Source of the DNA: 55-13 sp964501275 | GTDB lineage: Bacteria > Armatimonadota > Fimbriimonadia > Fimbriimonadales > Fimbriimonadaceae | DNA length: 64,000 nucleotides | Assembly (NCBI GenBank): GCA_964501275.1 | Contig: CAZCSP010000002.1 | Location: 124,001-188,000 of the forward strand | Direction of reading: 5' to 3' | Shown: one piece after another, positions 17,413 to 24,855 of the stretch | How positions within the stretch are numbered: the stretch's first letter is position 1 | Layout: every line of letters begins with the position of its first letter | Notes under the pieces: model-generated | Told to the model about the DNA's origin: nothing | Databases searched by the model: none | The model's input: only the letters and a program-made list of their open reading frames with translations | Translations under genes and position numbers: made by a program

Positions 17413-18303
17413 TCATGCCGCGCTGTACCCCTTCAACTGGCTCTTCATCATTCGGAACTGCACCAATGAGATCGCCGCAATCGCGACCAATAATACGAAC
17501 GACTTGGCGGACGCCAAACCGGTATTGAAATTCACCCATGCCTCGGTATAGATGTGGTAGCCCACTACGTCCGTCGATCCCTCGGGGCCGCCCTGGGTCA
17601 TCATGTAGATCGGGGTGAAAATCTGGAGAGCGGAGATGGTGGAGGTGACGACTACGAAGAACGTCGTCGGGATTAGCATCGGCAGGGTGATGCGCCAGAA
17701 CGCTCGCCACCCCGTCGCGCCATCCAAAGCCCCCGCCTCATAAAGCTCCGGCGGAATCCCGACCAGTCCCGCCAGAAACAGCACCATGCGGGGGCCGAGC
17801 CCGGTGAAGACCGACATGATCACCACCGCCCACATCGCCCACTCGATCTGGTCCAGAAAGGCCGTCTTGTTGTCGATCCCCAGGAGGCCCAGAGCCGTGT
17901 TGATCATCCCGGTCTCGGGCAGGTAGACGTACTGCCAGAGCATCGCGATGGCGACGCCGCTGGAGATCGCGGGGATGTAGTAGAGCGTGCGGAACAGGGT
18001 GATGCCCTTGAGCTTCTGGTTCACCATGATCGCTACCGCAAGAGCCACGATCAGGCCCAGGGGGACGCTCAGCAAAGCGTATCGCGCCGAGTTCCCGAGA
18101 GCGTTCAGGAAGGATTGCTCGGTCATCGCGAACGTGTAGTTCTCAACTCCCGCAAACTCGCGCTCGGAACTCACCAACCTCGTCCTGAACAGGCTCAGTC
18201 CGAGCGCGTACAGGATCGGGATCATCGCAAACACCATCAGATGCAGGAAGGCGGGCGCGATAAAGGCCCATCCCCAGCGACTCTCCCGACGATTCATACT
18301 CAC
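17413..18303 (-). CDS. Sugar ABC transporter permease (MalF/AraP type)
   Basis: The 296-residue protein has six membrane helices, starting 'RWGWAFIAPAFLHLMVFAMIPILYALGLSLF'. The EAA loop 'PPELYEAGALDGATGWRAFWRITLPMLIPTTFFV' sits at about residues 185-220, and the common C-terminal 'GGPEGSTDVVGYHIY' block is present. It pairs with the MalG-type permease at 15544-16560. Its start overlaps the stop of the binding-protein gene by 4 nt (ATGA), so these two are coupled. The gap after its stop contains the GIY-YIG element. Confidence 0.93.
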   Translation of the reverse strand: MSMNRRESRWGWAFIAPAFLHLMVFAMIPILYALGLSLFRTRLVSSEREFAGVENYTFAMTEQSFLNALGNSARYALLSVPLGLIVALAVAIMVNQKLKGITLFRTLYYIPAISSGVAIAMLWQYVYLPETGMINTALGLLGIDNKTAFLDQIEWAMWAVVIMSVFTGLGPRMVLFLAGLVGIPPELYEAGALDGATGWRAFWRITLPMLIPTTFFVVVTSTISALQIFTPIYMMTQGGPEGSTDVVGYHIYTEAWVNFNTGLASAKSFVLLVAIAAISLVQFRMMKSQLKGYSAA

Positions 18304-19586
18304 CGTTTGACCTGCCTCTTGGCGAGTTCCGAGTCGATGCGCTCCGCGGCTTTGGTAAGAGCTTCTTTGGGGTCGCGTCCGTTCTTTAGCACGCTGTCCA
18401 TCGCGTTCTTCGCCTGGGTCTCCACCATCTCAAACCCCTCGACCACGGTTCCATAGGGCGCTCGGCTGGTGGGGATGATCGGGAGGAACATCGCTTCCAG
18501 CGGGTCCCGGCCCCGCTCCTCGCTCACGTCCTTGCGGGCGTCAATGGCGATGCCGGTCTGGTTGAGGACGAGCCGGGATTTGTAAGAGGTCATAAACTTG
18601 ATGAACTTCCAGGCGGCTTCGGGGTGCTTGGCGCGCTTGGTGATGGCGTAACCCGACTCGTACATGACCGTCACCGGCTTGCCCGTGTTGTTGGGAAGCA
18701 TCACGACGCCCAGGTCGTCGAGCGTTATTCGAGGCTTGCCGTCTGGTCCTTTGGGAGCCGCCGAATAGCCAACCATCGCCCAGTGCCCGCTCACCGTCAT
18801 CGCCGCCTGGCCATTGGCAAAGGGGTCGACCCCCATCGCCGCCGATTGGCTGAGGGTCGGGGCGGAGCGGTCTTCATTGATGATGGTCCGCAGGAACTCG
18901 ATGGTCTTCACATTCTCGGGCGAATCCAGGTAGCCGCTGGCTTGCTTGAGATCGGGGGAGAACACGTCGCCGCCATTGTTCCACAGCCACATGATCCAAC
19001 CAGGGAACCAGTTGGCGAACACGAACCCGTATTGGTCCTTCTTGGTCAGGCGCTTGGCCGCGTTGCGGAACTGGTCGAAGTTCCAGCCGTTCTGAGGGTA
19101 AGGGACGCCCGCCGCGTCGAAGAGCCGCTTGTTGTAGTACATCACCATCGGGGTGAAGTCGTTGGGGATAGCGTAGAGCGCGTCTCCTCGGCGGGCGATG
19201 TCCACGATGTTGGGATAGAAATCGTCCAGGCTGAATTCGGGATCTTTCTCGATGATCGGGGTGAGGTCCAAGAGCATTCCGCTGTTGATGAACAGGGCGG
19301 AGCTGGAGGCGTCGAGGGTGGCGATATCCGGTGAGACGCCCGCATTGTGGGCGAGGATCATTTTCGAGACGTACTCTTTGTCCCCCGGAATCCCCTCGAT
19401 CACCACTTTGATGCCTGGGTTTTGCCGCTCGAACTCGGCGTAGAGGGCGCGTTGCTTGGCGGCGAAATCCGACTCGTCGTCGGCCCCGCCCCAATTGGCG
19501 ACTCGGATCACAATCCGCCGATCAGCCTCTGCCGCGCAACCCGACAGGCACAGCGCCATTGCCAACAGGCCGATCCATCGCCTCAT
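18300..19586 (-). CDS. Sugar ABC transporter substrate-binding lipoprotein
   Basis: From the ATG at 19586 the product is 428 residues. The start MRRWIGLLAMALCLSGCAAE carries a lipobox (LSGC), so the mature protein is lipid-anchored. The body matches family-1 solute-binding proteins: 'FERQNPGIKVVIEGIPGDKEYVSKMIL', 'PDIATLDAS', 'NGWNFDQFRNAAKRLTKKDQYGFVF' and 'AMTVSGHWAMVGY'. It delivers a sugar or glycoside to the two permeases. A TACCTT box 7 nt upstream supports the ATG at 19586 over a TTG 9 nt further out. The substrate is unknown; nearby GH38-type glycosidase suggests an oligosaccharide. Confidence 0.92.
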   Translation of the reverse strand: MRRWIGLLAMALCLSGCAAEADRRIVIRVANWGGADDESDFAAKQRALYAEFERQNPGIKVVIEGIPGDKEYVSKMILAHNAGVSPDIATLDASSSALFINSGMLLDLTPIIEKDPEFSLDDFYPNIVDIARRGDALYAIPNDFTPMVMYYNKRLFDAAGVPYPQNGWNFDQFRNAAKRLTKKDQYGFVFANWFPGWIMWLWNNGGDVFSPDLKQASGYLDSPENVKTIEFLRTIINEDRSAPTLSQSAAMGVDPFANGQAAMTVSGHWAMVGYSAAPKGPDGKPRITLDDLGVVMLPNNTGKPVTVMYESGYAITKRAKHPEAAWKFIKFMTSYKSRLVLNQTGIAIDARKDVSEERGRDPLEAMFLPIIPTSRAPYGTVVEGFEMVETQAKNAMDSVLKNGRDPKEALTKAAERIDSELAKRQVKR

Positions 19587-19593
19587 CCCCGTC

Positions 19594-19599
19594 AAGGTA
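19594..19599 (-). promoter_or_regulatory. Putative -10 box of the sugar-binding protein gene
   Basis: TACCTT on the minus strand, 7 nt before the ATG at 19586. Confidence 0.45.
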
Positions 19600-19663
19600 C
19601 CCGCGATGATCCCAGACCAGTTCCCCAGTGGTGAATGGGGAGAAGCGTTGGGGATTGGGGGTT

Positions 19664-19737
19664 CTTGGTTTTAGGTTTTTGGTTTTAGGTTGGCCTGAGC
19701 AGCCAGGCCAACCTAAAACCAAAAACCTAAAACCAAG
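19664..19737. repeat. Perfect 34-bp stem with 6-nt loop between divergent genes
   Basis: 19664-19697 and 19704-19737 are exact reverse complements (arm begins CTTGGTTTTAGGTTTTTGGT), with loop AGCAGC. It lies between the divergent sugar-binding protein and methyltransferase starts, so it is not a convergent terminator. The arm itself is made of 'ggttttaggttttt' tandem words. Confidence 0.85.
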
Positions 19738-19750
19738 CGCCGTCCCCCGG

Positions 19751-19756
19751 TACCCT
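19751..19756 (+). promoter_or_regulatory. Putative -10 box of the methyltransferase gene
   Basis: TACCCT, 6 nt before the ATG at 19763. It sits 13 nt after the long hairpin. Confidence 0.45.
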
Positions 19757-19762
19757 ATTCCC

Positions 19763-20635
19763 ATGCCCAATCCTTGGCAACAGTTCTTCGACTCCCACGC
19801 TCCCTACTACGACCAGAACCCGTTTGCCCAGCATACGGTGCAGGAGGTGGACTTCTTCCTATCCCTCTTCCCCCTCCTCCCCGGCGCGTCCATTTTGGAT
19901 ATGGGGTGCGGGACAGGGCGACATGCGGTGGAGTTGGCGAAGCGGGGCTATCAGGTGACGGGGGTTGATATCTCGGCGGGCATGTTAGCGCAGGCCCGGA
20001 AGAAGGCGGAGGAAGCGGGGGTTGCGGTGGAGTGGGTGCAGGCAGATGCGACAAAGCCCCTTCCTCCCCAAAGGTTGGGGAGGAAGGGGTTTGAGGTTGT
20101 AAGTGCCGCCGAGCCTTTAGAAAATGACAAGTTTGGCAGCGATGACAAGCGAGACCTCCTCCCCCCCGCCCCCTCCTCCAAGACGAACCACTTGGAGGAG
20201 GGGGGGCTTTTTGACGCCGCGATATCGCTCTGCGAAGGCGGGTTTGGCCTGATTGCCCAAGGGGAGGACGCGGAGGCTCATGATCTGGCCATCCTCAAGA
20301 ACATCGCCGCCCATCTCAAGCCCGCCGCCCCCTTCCTCCTCACCGCGCTCAACGGCTACCAGGTGATTCGGCAGATGAAGGATGAGCACGTCCAAGCTGG
20401 CCGCTTCGACCCCGCGACGATGGTTTCCAACTACGAAGACCAGTTCGACCTGCCCGAGGGGCCAAAGATCGTGAACATCCACGAGCGCCTGTTCATCCCG
20501 CCCGAGATGGTCAAGCTTCTGGCGCAGGCGGGTCTCCGATGCGACCGGGTCTTTGGCGGAACGGCGGGGAGTTGGGGGCAGAGGCCGCTCAGCCTGGACG
20601 AGATCGAGGTTATGTACGTCTGCCGCAAGGCATAG
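19763..20635 (+). CDS. Class I SAM-dependent methyltransferase with in-frame repeat insertion
   Basis: The 290-residue protein starts MPNPWQQFFDSHAPYYDQNP and has SAM motif I 'ILDMGCGTGRHAVELAKRGYQVTGVDIS' (about 42-70), with 'VEWVQADATK' as motif II. Residues about 99-148 are an insert translated from two GC-rich hairpins (20057-20207). The enzyme sequence resumes at 'LFDAAISLCEGGFGLI', where motif III would directly follow motif II in relatives. Without the insert it would be about 240 residues, normal for the family. Whether it is still active is unknown. The stop is 1 nt from the convergent GH38 gene stop. The substrate is not known. Confidence 0.85.
   Translation: MPNPWQQFFDSHAPYYDQNPFAQHTVQEVDFFLSLFPLLPGASILDMGCGTGRHAVELAKRGYQVTGVDISAGMLAQARKKAEEAGVAVEWVQADATKPLPPQRLGRKGFEVVSAAEPLENDKFGSDDKRDLLPPAPSSKTNHLEEGGLFDAAISLCEGGFGLIAQGEDAEAHDLAILKNIAAHLKPAAPFLLTALNGYQVIRQMKDEHVQAGRFDPATMVSNYEDQFDLPEGPKIVNIHERLFIPPEMVKLLAQAGLRCDRVFGGTAGSWGQRPLSLDEIEVMYVCRKA
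20057..20207. repeat. Two-hairpin repeat inserted in frame in the methyltransferase gene
   Basis: The first hairpin (20057-20089) pairs CCCCTTCCTCCCC with GGGGAGGAAGGGG, then reads 'tttgaggttgtaag', the reverse of the 'acaagttcaaacccct' element at 11422 and 59749. The second (20170-20207) pairs 'ccctcctccaag' with 'cttggaggaggg'. The segment contains no stop in the host frame. Confidence 0.75.
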
Positions 20636-20636
20636 C

Positions 20637-23600
20637 TCAGTCCTCCACCCGATGCACGGTCGCCCATATCTCGCGCTTGGCGTCCAGATCGCGAGTCTGC
20701 TTGCGGCCTTCCACGATGTCCAGGTAGACGGTGGCGATCTCGTAGGGTCGAAGGGAGATTGGAATCCGAGTCACCCCCTCCTTGTTTTCCGCGGTCGCAG
20801 ATTTGTCTGGTCGGGAGTGTGTATCGCGAGAAAATGAGGAGGGGGCCGGGGGGTGGAGTGTCTCGATGATCTGGCCCAAATGGTTCGTCTTATAAGCCGC
20901 CGCCACCGTCCCCGCCACCGTCAGAGTCGCCTCGGTCTCCAACCCATCAAACTCCACCAACCGCACCACAAACGGATACCCCATCCCCTTCCCGGCATAG
21001 TTCTCGATATGCTTGCCGGAGAAGTCTTCGGTTTCCCGATAGAAGGCGGTCGGGATGACGTTTGGGGCGTCGCAGGATAGGGCAGAGAACACTTTCAGGC
21101 ATCTCGATAAGCGCATGGGCTCCTTGGTATTGGCAACCTTCCAACACGTTGAGGCGGGCCAGTCGCCGTGGGGAATGACTGTAATACCCACCTGGACCGA
21201 CCGGTCGAACTCGTTCTCGTCCCACGGATCGTAGCTCGTCATCACACACTGAACCGAGTCCTCGCCCCGGAACCATTGCTTGGGCGACACTTGCCGCACC
21301 ATCACCCCGCGCACTCCTTCTGAGAAATCCACGAAGCTCAGCCCGAAGAACGCACTTTCCACCTCCTCAAACCACTGAGGCGAGGTCATCCAATCGCCGG
21401 TCGGGTACTTCTTGCGCCCCTTTGATCGCCCCTTTACGTCAACGACGCCGTAGGGAGTATCGGTGCGGATCATCTTTCCGAGGGTTCGGAATGGCAGGTC
21501 GAGCTTCAGCGCCCCACGGAATCCGCCGTTGAGGGGTCGATCCACGTGAAACTCGACATCAATTCGGAAGCCGCCGCCTTTGGCATCGAATCTGATGGTG
21601 CACTCGTACGGGTGATCGTTTATTTGGCACCACCACATGGCGTACCAATTCCCTACTTCCCACCTCGGCACCCCCACCTCGACGAACTCTGACGCTATGG
21701 GTAACAGCGACACTGGATGCGAGAACACTCCGTCCGGAAAGTCAGGGGTCGTCAGTTCGAGGATCGTTGCCGTCGCCAAATCGACCACCACCCGAAGCCT
21801 TTCATACTCGAACGAGGCGATCTCCCCCTCGACGTTCCAATCTGGGCCTGATTTCAACTCTAAATCCTGGGCCGGACCAAACCCGAACGGCTCGATTCCC
21901 CCTACCTCCCAACCGTTTGGATTGAACGCCCCTCCGACCTCCGGAAACTCGCGGAAACTACCTTTCACCCGATCAGAGAAAGACTTCGACAACCGGTCGA
22001 TCCACGCATAGTCAGCCTTCGCTATATGCGAGCACAGCCCCTCGCACTCGTCGTTGTCATGATGCTGTGCAGAGAGTAGCTTCCGCCACGCCTCTTCCAA
22101 CTCCCAGGTCGGATAGACATCCCACTGCGCATAGGGTCGGCCGAACAGGGAAAGGACGGAGAAGAGGGATTCAAAAGAAGTTAACCCTTCCTCAGCTTGA
22201 CGAGACCGCTCCCGGATAAAATCTGCATTCTTCCCCAAAGACATTCCATGCCAAACCTCGTCCATAGAGTATCTGCGCACGGGCGGCGTGGCATGGGCGT
22301 CCCGCCCATGGTTTCCATGACCGTCCCGGTCATGTAGCCCGACTGTATCTGCATCCACCTTGTAGCTTGGAGACGGCTTCCTGTAGACCCAAGGCCAGTC
22401 GGGCATTCCCGCCTTTGCGGGATTCTGCATGACATATCGAATCTGGTTCCCCAAGTCCTGCTCGCCTCGAACAAGATGGTCGTAGTACTGCGCCTGCCAA
22501 ACGGTGCCCGACCGCCCCAAATGTTTATTGATCTCATGGGCGGTAAAGGATTTCCAAGAGTGCAGAATCTTGTCCAAGCTGTGGTCTTGGCGGGGCTGGA
22601 CAACGGCGTGGACATGGTTTGGCATCACCGCGTAGGCCAGGAGATCGTATCGACCTCCGTCAAAGTGGCGCAGAGCGTTGGCTACGATCTCGGCGCAACG
22701 AGGCTCCCTTAGCAAACACGCTCCGTGCCCGGCGTCGAGGGCTTTTTCAACCTTCTCCGTGCGCAAACGCATCAACTCATAGGCCAAGGCGGTGGACTTC
22801 AACCTTCCCTCGTCGTGCATCTTCTGCAGAACGTCCCGCTCTTCCGAATACTGTTGCTGAATATGCTTGGGCAGAGCGTCTTCTAGTCGGAAGGTGACCG
22901 CATAGGTTGCCCCGTCTTTTGTCCAGTGAGGAAGATAGGCGCCTTGCCTAATGTCTAGCTCGGATTCAGCGTCTGAGGAGTGCCCAGCCTGTATCTCGGA
23001 CGAGACGTCCGAGGAAACCATGGGCGGGACGCCCATGCCACTTGCCACGCCACGCAAGTACTCCCCCAGCGTCGCCATCCGAATCTCAAACCGCTCATCT
23101 GCCAATAGCTCCCGCATCTTGGGAAGCAAGACCTCGCTTCGGCACATCCAATCGGGAGACGGCATGAGTTCCAGCCACTGGAGGATGAGAGGCGTTGGGT
23201 CTTGGGCATTCGGTGTTGGGGGTGTTTCGGCTAACTCCGCAAACGTCGCATCCATGTCCTCCGGCCACTGGTGCAGGTTCAGCTTGTTCCGAGTCGCACA
23301 TAGCAACCTCGACCCATCCTGGCCCTCCCACCAAACCACTGGCACATCCTCTTTCGGAACCTCCGGGGTGTGCCAGGTCCATTGGAAGAAGAGCGACGCG
23401 TACTCAAACCCGCATCCTTTTAGCATCTGGGGAAGCTGGGGGAAGAAGTCGAACTCTTCTTCCCAAAACGTCTTCGGCCAGACTCCCAACAGCCGCCGAA
23501 CCGTTCTGGCTCCATAAATCCGTTGCCGGATATTCGACTCCCCGCCGTGGAACAGGCCGTAAGGCTGGCCATAAGAGCATCCCACCGGCTCGATGATCCC

Positions 23601-23825
23601 CGCCTGCACCGCCTCCCGAAGCTCCGCCAAAGCCTCCGGGTCCTCGGCGGCCAACTTCTCGTAGCCGATCCCGTCGAAGTTGACGTTCCCCCGCGCCCCG
23701 GTCTCCCGGCAAAAGTGGAGCATGTCCTGGATCGAGCCGGGAAGGACGTGGTAGCCCCACAGCCACTGCATATCTACCCAATGCATGTGGTTTCCGAAGG
23801 TGTAGTAGAGGGGAATTTTGGCCAT
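20637..23825 (-). CDS. GH38-like glycosyl hydrolase (alpha-mannosidase related) carrying an in-frame RAYT transposase
   Basis: The start at 23825 gives MAKIPLYYTFGNHMHWVDMQ (1062 residues). The N-terminal GH38-like catalytic region includes H13, H15 and D18 and 'KTFWEEEFDFFPQLPQMLKGCGF'. The C-terminal half has beta-sandwich blocks typical of these enzymes. Residues about 260-513 do not belong to the family: they are a REP-associated tyrosine transposase with flanking hairpins, read through in frame. A further roughly 30-residue insert at about 990-1019 derives from a GC-rich repeat, and 'PPTPNAQDPTP' (near 203) may be a third. Removing them leaves about 770 residues. Glycosidase activity is uncertain. 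A TACAAT box lies 6 nt before the ATG, divergent from fabD. Confidence 0.8.
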   Translation of the reverse strand: MAKIPLYYTFGNHMHWVDMQWLWGYHVLPGSIQDMLHFCRETGARGNVNFDGIGYEKLAAEDPEALAELREAVQAGIIEPVGCSYGQPYGLFHGGESNIRQRIYGARTVRRLLGVWPKTFWEEEFDFFPQLPQMLKGCGFEYASLFFQWTWHTPEVPKEDVPVVWWEGQDGSRLLCATRNKLNLHQWPEDMDATFAELAETPPTPNAQDPTPLILQWLELMPSPDWMCRSEVLLPKMRELLADERFEIRMATLGEYLRGVASGMGVPPMVSSDVSSEIQAGHSSDAESELDIRQGAYLPHWTKDGATYAVTFRLEDALPKHIQQQYSEERDVLQKMHDEGRLKSTALAYELMRLRTEKVEKALDAGHGACLLREPRCAEIVANALRHFDGGRYDLLAYAVMPNHVHAVVQPRQDHSLDKILHSWKSFTAHEINKHLGRSGTVWQAQYYDHLVRGEQDLGNQIRYVMQNPAKAGMPDWPWVYRKPSPSYKVDADTVGLHDRDGHGNHGRDAHATPPVRRYSMDEVWHGMSLGKNADFIRERSRQAEEGLTSFESLFSVLSLFGRPYAQWDVYPTWELEEAWRKLLSAQHHDNDECEGLCSHIAKADYAWIDRLSKSFSDRVKGSFREFPEVGGAFNPNGWEVGGIEPFGFGPAQDLELKSGPDWNVEGEIASFEYERLRVVVDLATATILELTTPDFPDGVFSHPVSLLPIASEFVEVGVPRWEVGNWYAMWWCQINDHPYECTIRFDAKGGGFRIDVEFHVDRPLNGGFRGALKLDLPFRTLGKMIRTDTPYGVVDVKGRSKGRKKYPTGDWMTSPQWFEEVESAFFGLSFVDFSEGVRGVMVRQVSPKQWFRGEDSVQCVMTSYDPWDENEFDRSVQVGITVIPHGDWPASTCWKVANTKEPMRLSRCLKVFSALSCDAPNVIPTAFYRETEDFSGKHIENYAGKGMGYPFVVRLVEFDGLETEATLTVAGTVAAAYKTNHLGQIIETLHPPAPSSFSRDTHSRPDKSATAENKEGVTRIPISLRPYEIATVYLDIVEGRKQTRDLDAKREIWATVHRVED
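20771..20858. repeat. GC-rich repeat inserted in frame near the GH38 3' end
   Basis: The sequence runs from 'tcaccccctccttgttttcc' to 'aatgaggagggggccggggg' and forms an imperfect stem (CCCCCTCCT with AGGAGGGGG). It encodes 'HPPAPSSFSRDTHSRPDK' between two conserved-looking enzyme blocks. Confidence 0.6.
22292..22334. repeat. REP dyad, transposase 3' side
   Basis: Hairpins 22292-22310 (CATGGGCG tcc CGCCCATG) and 22316-22334 (CATGACCG tcc CGGTCATG), with a 5-nt spacer. Confidence 0.85.
22338..23021 (-). CDS. REP-associated tyrosine transposase (RAYT, Y1_Tnp family), fused in frame to the GH38 protein
   Basis: The region encodes 'YLPHWTKDGATYAVTFRLED' (N-terminal strand), 'EPRCAEIVANALRHFDGGRYDLLAYAVMPNHVHAVVQP' and 'SGTVWQAQYYDHLVRGEQDLGNQIRYVMQNPAKAG'. 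The HUH motif is H-V-H at residues 404-406 of the fusion, and the likely catalytic tyrosine is Y464 in 'IRYVMQNP'. Key residues look intact. RAYTs cleave and join single-stranded REP DNA. The in-frame ATG at 23021, inside the REP hairpin, could start a separate product, but there is no stop before the host sequence resumes. Confidence 0.82.
22995..23037. repeat. REP dyad, transposase 5' side
   Basis: Hairpins 22995-23013 (CTCGGACG aga CGTCCGAG) and 23019-23037 (CATGGGCG gga CGCCCATG), with a 5-nt spacer. Inverse orientation to 22292-22334. Confidence 0.85.
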
Positions 23826-23831
23826 CGTGAG

Positions 23832-23837
23832 ATTGTA
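23832..23837 (-). promoter_or_regulatory. Putative -10 box of the GH38 gene
   Basis: TACAAT on the minus strand, 6 nt before the ATG at 23825. Confidence 0.5.
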
Positions 23838-23909
23838 GATTCTCCCGCCGCGACCCCGCCGAGAAAGGTGAATCGCGACCAGGTTTTGCGTTTTACCGGG
23901 CGTGGCCCC

Positions 23910-23915
23910 CACAAT
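23910..23915 (+). promoter_or_regulatory. Putative -10 box of fabD
   Basis: CACAAT, 6 nt before the ATG at 23922. Confidence 0.4.
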
Positions 23916-23921
23916 AGGGGA

Positions 23922-24854
23922 ATGATCGCCATCGTTTTCCCTGGCCAAGGATCGCAGAAGCCTGGAATGGGCAAAGAGCTTTATGACCTTCGACCGGAAT
24001 CGCAAGAGGTCTTCTCACGGGTCTCCACCGCCACTGGTGTTGACATTGCCAAGCTCTGCTTCGAGACCGACGAGGAGACCCTTCGCCAGACCCAAAACGC
24101 CCAACTCGCCCTCTACACCACCGGGGTTGCGGCCTGGGCTTGCCTCAATGCGCACCTGAAAGGCGTGGTCATGGTCGACGCCTTTGCTGGGCACAGCGTG
24201 GGCGAGTATGCGGCGTTGGCGGCGGGCGAGATTCTGTCCATTGAGGAAGGGGCAACACTGGTCCAGCGGAGAGGCGAGATCATGGCCGCCGCTGGTCAGA
24301 AGCAGCCAGGAACCATGGCGGCGGTTCTGGGCTTGGAGCGGGATCAGATCGAGGTGGTCTTGACTCAGGTGGATGGCGTGGTCGTGGTGGCCAACGACAA
24401 CTGCCCTGGCCAACTCGTGATCAGCGGAGAGGTCGAAGCAGTTGGGAAAGCAGGCGAAGCCCTGGTCGCCGCCGGGGCCAAGCGGGTGTTGCCCCTGAAC
24501 GTCAGCGGCGCCTTTCACAGCCCTTTGATGGACTCTTCGGCGGTGGAGATGCGGGCGGCTCTGGATGAGGCCGAGTTCTACACGGGCTCAGGCCGAGTCT
24601 TTAGCAACGTCACCGCTCAGCCCGTAGTGCAGACCGGGGTTTGGCCCGACCTACTGGAGCGGCAGTTGAAGAGCCCGGTGCGCTGGACGGAGTCGGTGCA
24701 GAACATGTTCAACGAAGGGGTGCGAACTTTCATCGAGTGCGGCTCGGGCGATGTCTTGACGGGGCTCTTGAAGCGGATTGAGCGGGAGTCCAAGGGGTTC
24801 AAGGTGAACAGCCTGGATACCCTTGAGGAAGCTGTGGGCGCGGTAAGGGCGTGA
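23922..24854 (+). CDS. fabD: Malonyl-CoA:ACP transacylase
   Basis: The 310-residue protein starts MIAIVFPGQGSQKPGMGKEL. It has the nucleophile elbow G90-H91-S92-V-G94-E-Y and the catalytic His H199 in 'SGAFHSPLM'. FabD loads malonyl groups onto ACP for fatty acid elongation. The ATG at 23922 is chosen because it gives the canonical family N-terminus; the frame is open further upstream but only antisense to the GH38 start. First gene of a fab cluster; no fabH or plsX is seen upstream. The next gene begins 1 nt after its stop. Confidence 0.96.
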   Translation: MIAIVFPGQGSQKPGMGKELYDLRPESQEVFSRVSTATGVDIAKLCFETDEETLRQTQNAQLALYTTGVAAWACLNAHLKGVVMVDAFAGHSVGEYAALAAGEILSIEEGATLVQRRGEIMAAAGQKQPGTMAAVLGLERDQIEVVLTQVDGVVVVANDNCPGQLVISGEVEAVGKAGEALVAAGAKRVLPLNVSGAFHSPLMDSSAVEMRAALDEAEFYTGSGRVFSNVTAQPVVQTGVWPDLLERQLKSPVRWTESVQNMFNEGVRTFIECGSGDVLTGLLKRIERESKGFKVNSLDTLEEAVGAVRA

Positions 24855-24855
24855 G

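Larger units (their letters stand above)
22288..23047 (-). mobile_element. RAYT/REP element inserted in frame in the GH38 gene
   Basis: The unit comprises a tyrosine transposase domain bounded by inverted REP dyads (22292-22334 and 22995-23037). Each dyad is two 19-nt hairpins 5 nt apart, with the 'catgggcg...cgcccatg' hairpin on the outside. There is no stop codon in the host frame across about 760 nt, so host and transposase form one reading frame. Confidence 0.8.

Noticed and set aside
17083..17710. Long minus-strand frames across the GIY-YIG element and permease end
   Set aside because: They translate repeats R2/R3 and the permease out of frame ('SRVEGPHPL'-type peptides); only the GIY-YIG domain is supported.
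19664..19737. Rho-independent terminator
   Set aside because: It sits between divergent starts and lacks a U-tract after the stem.
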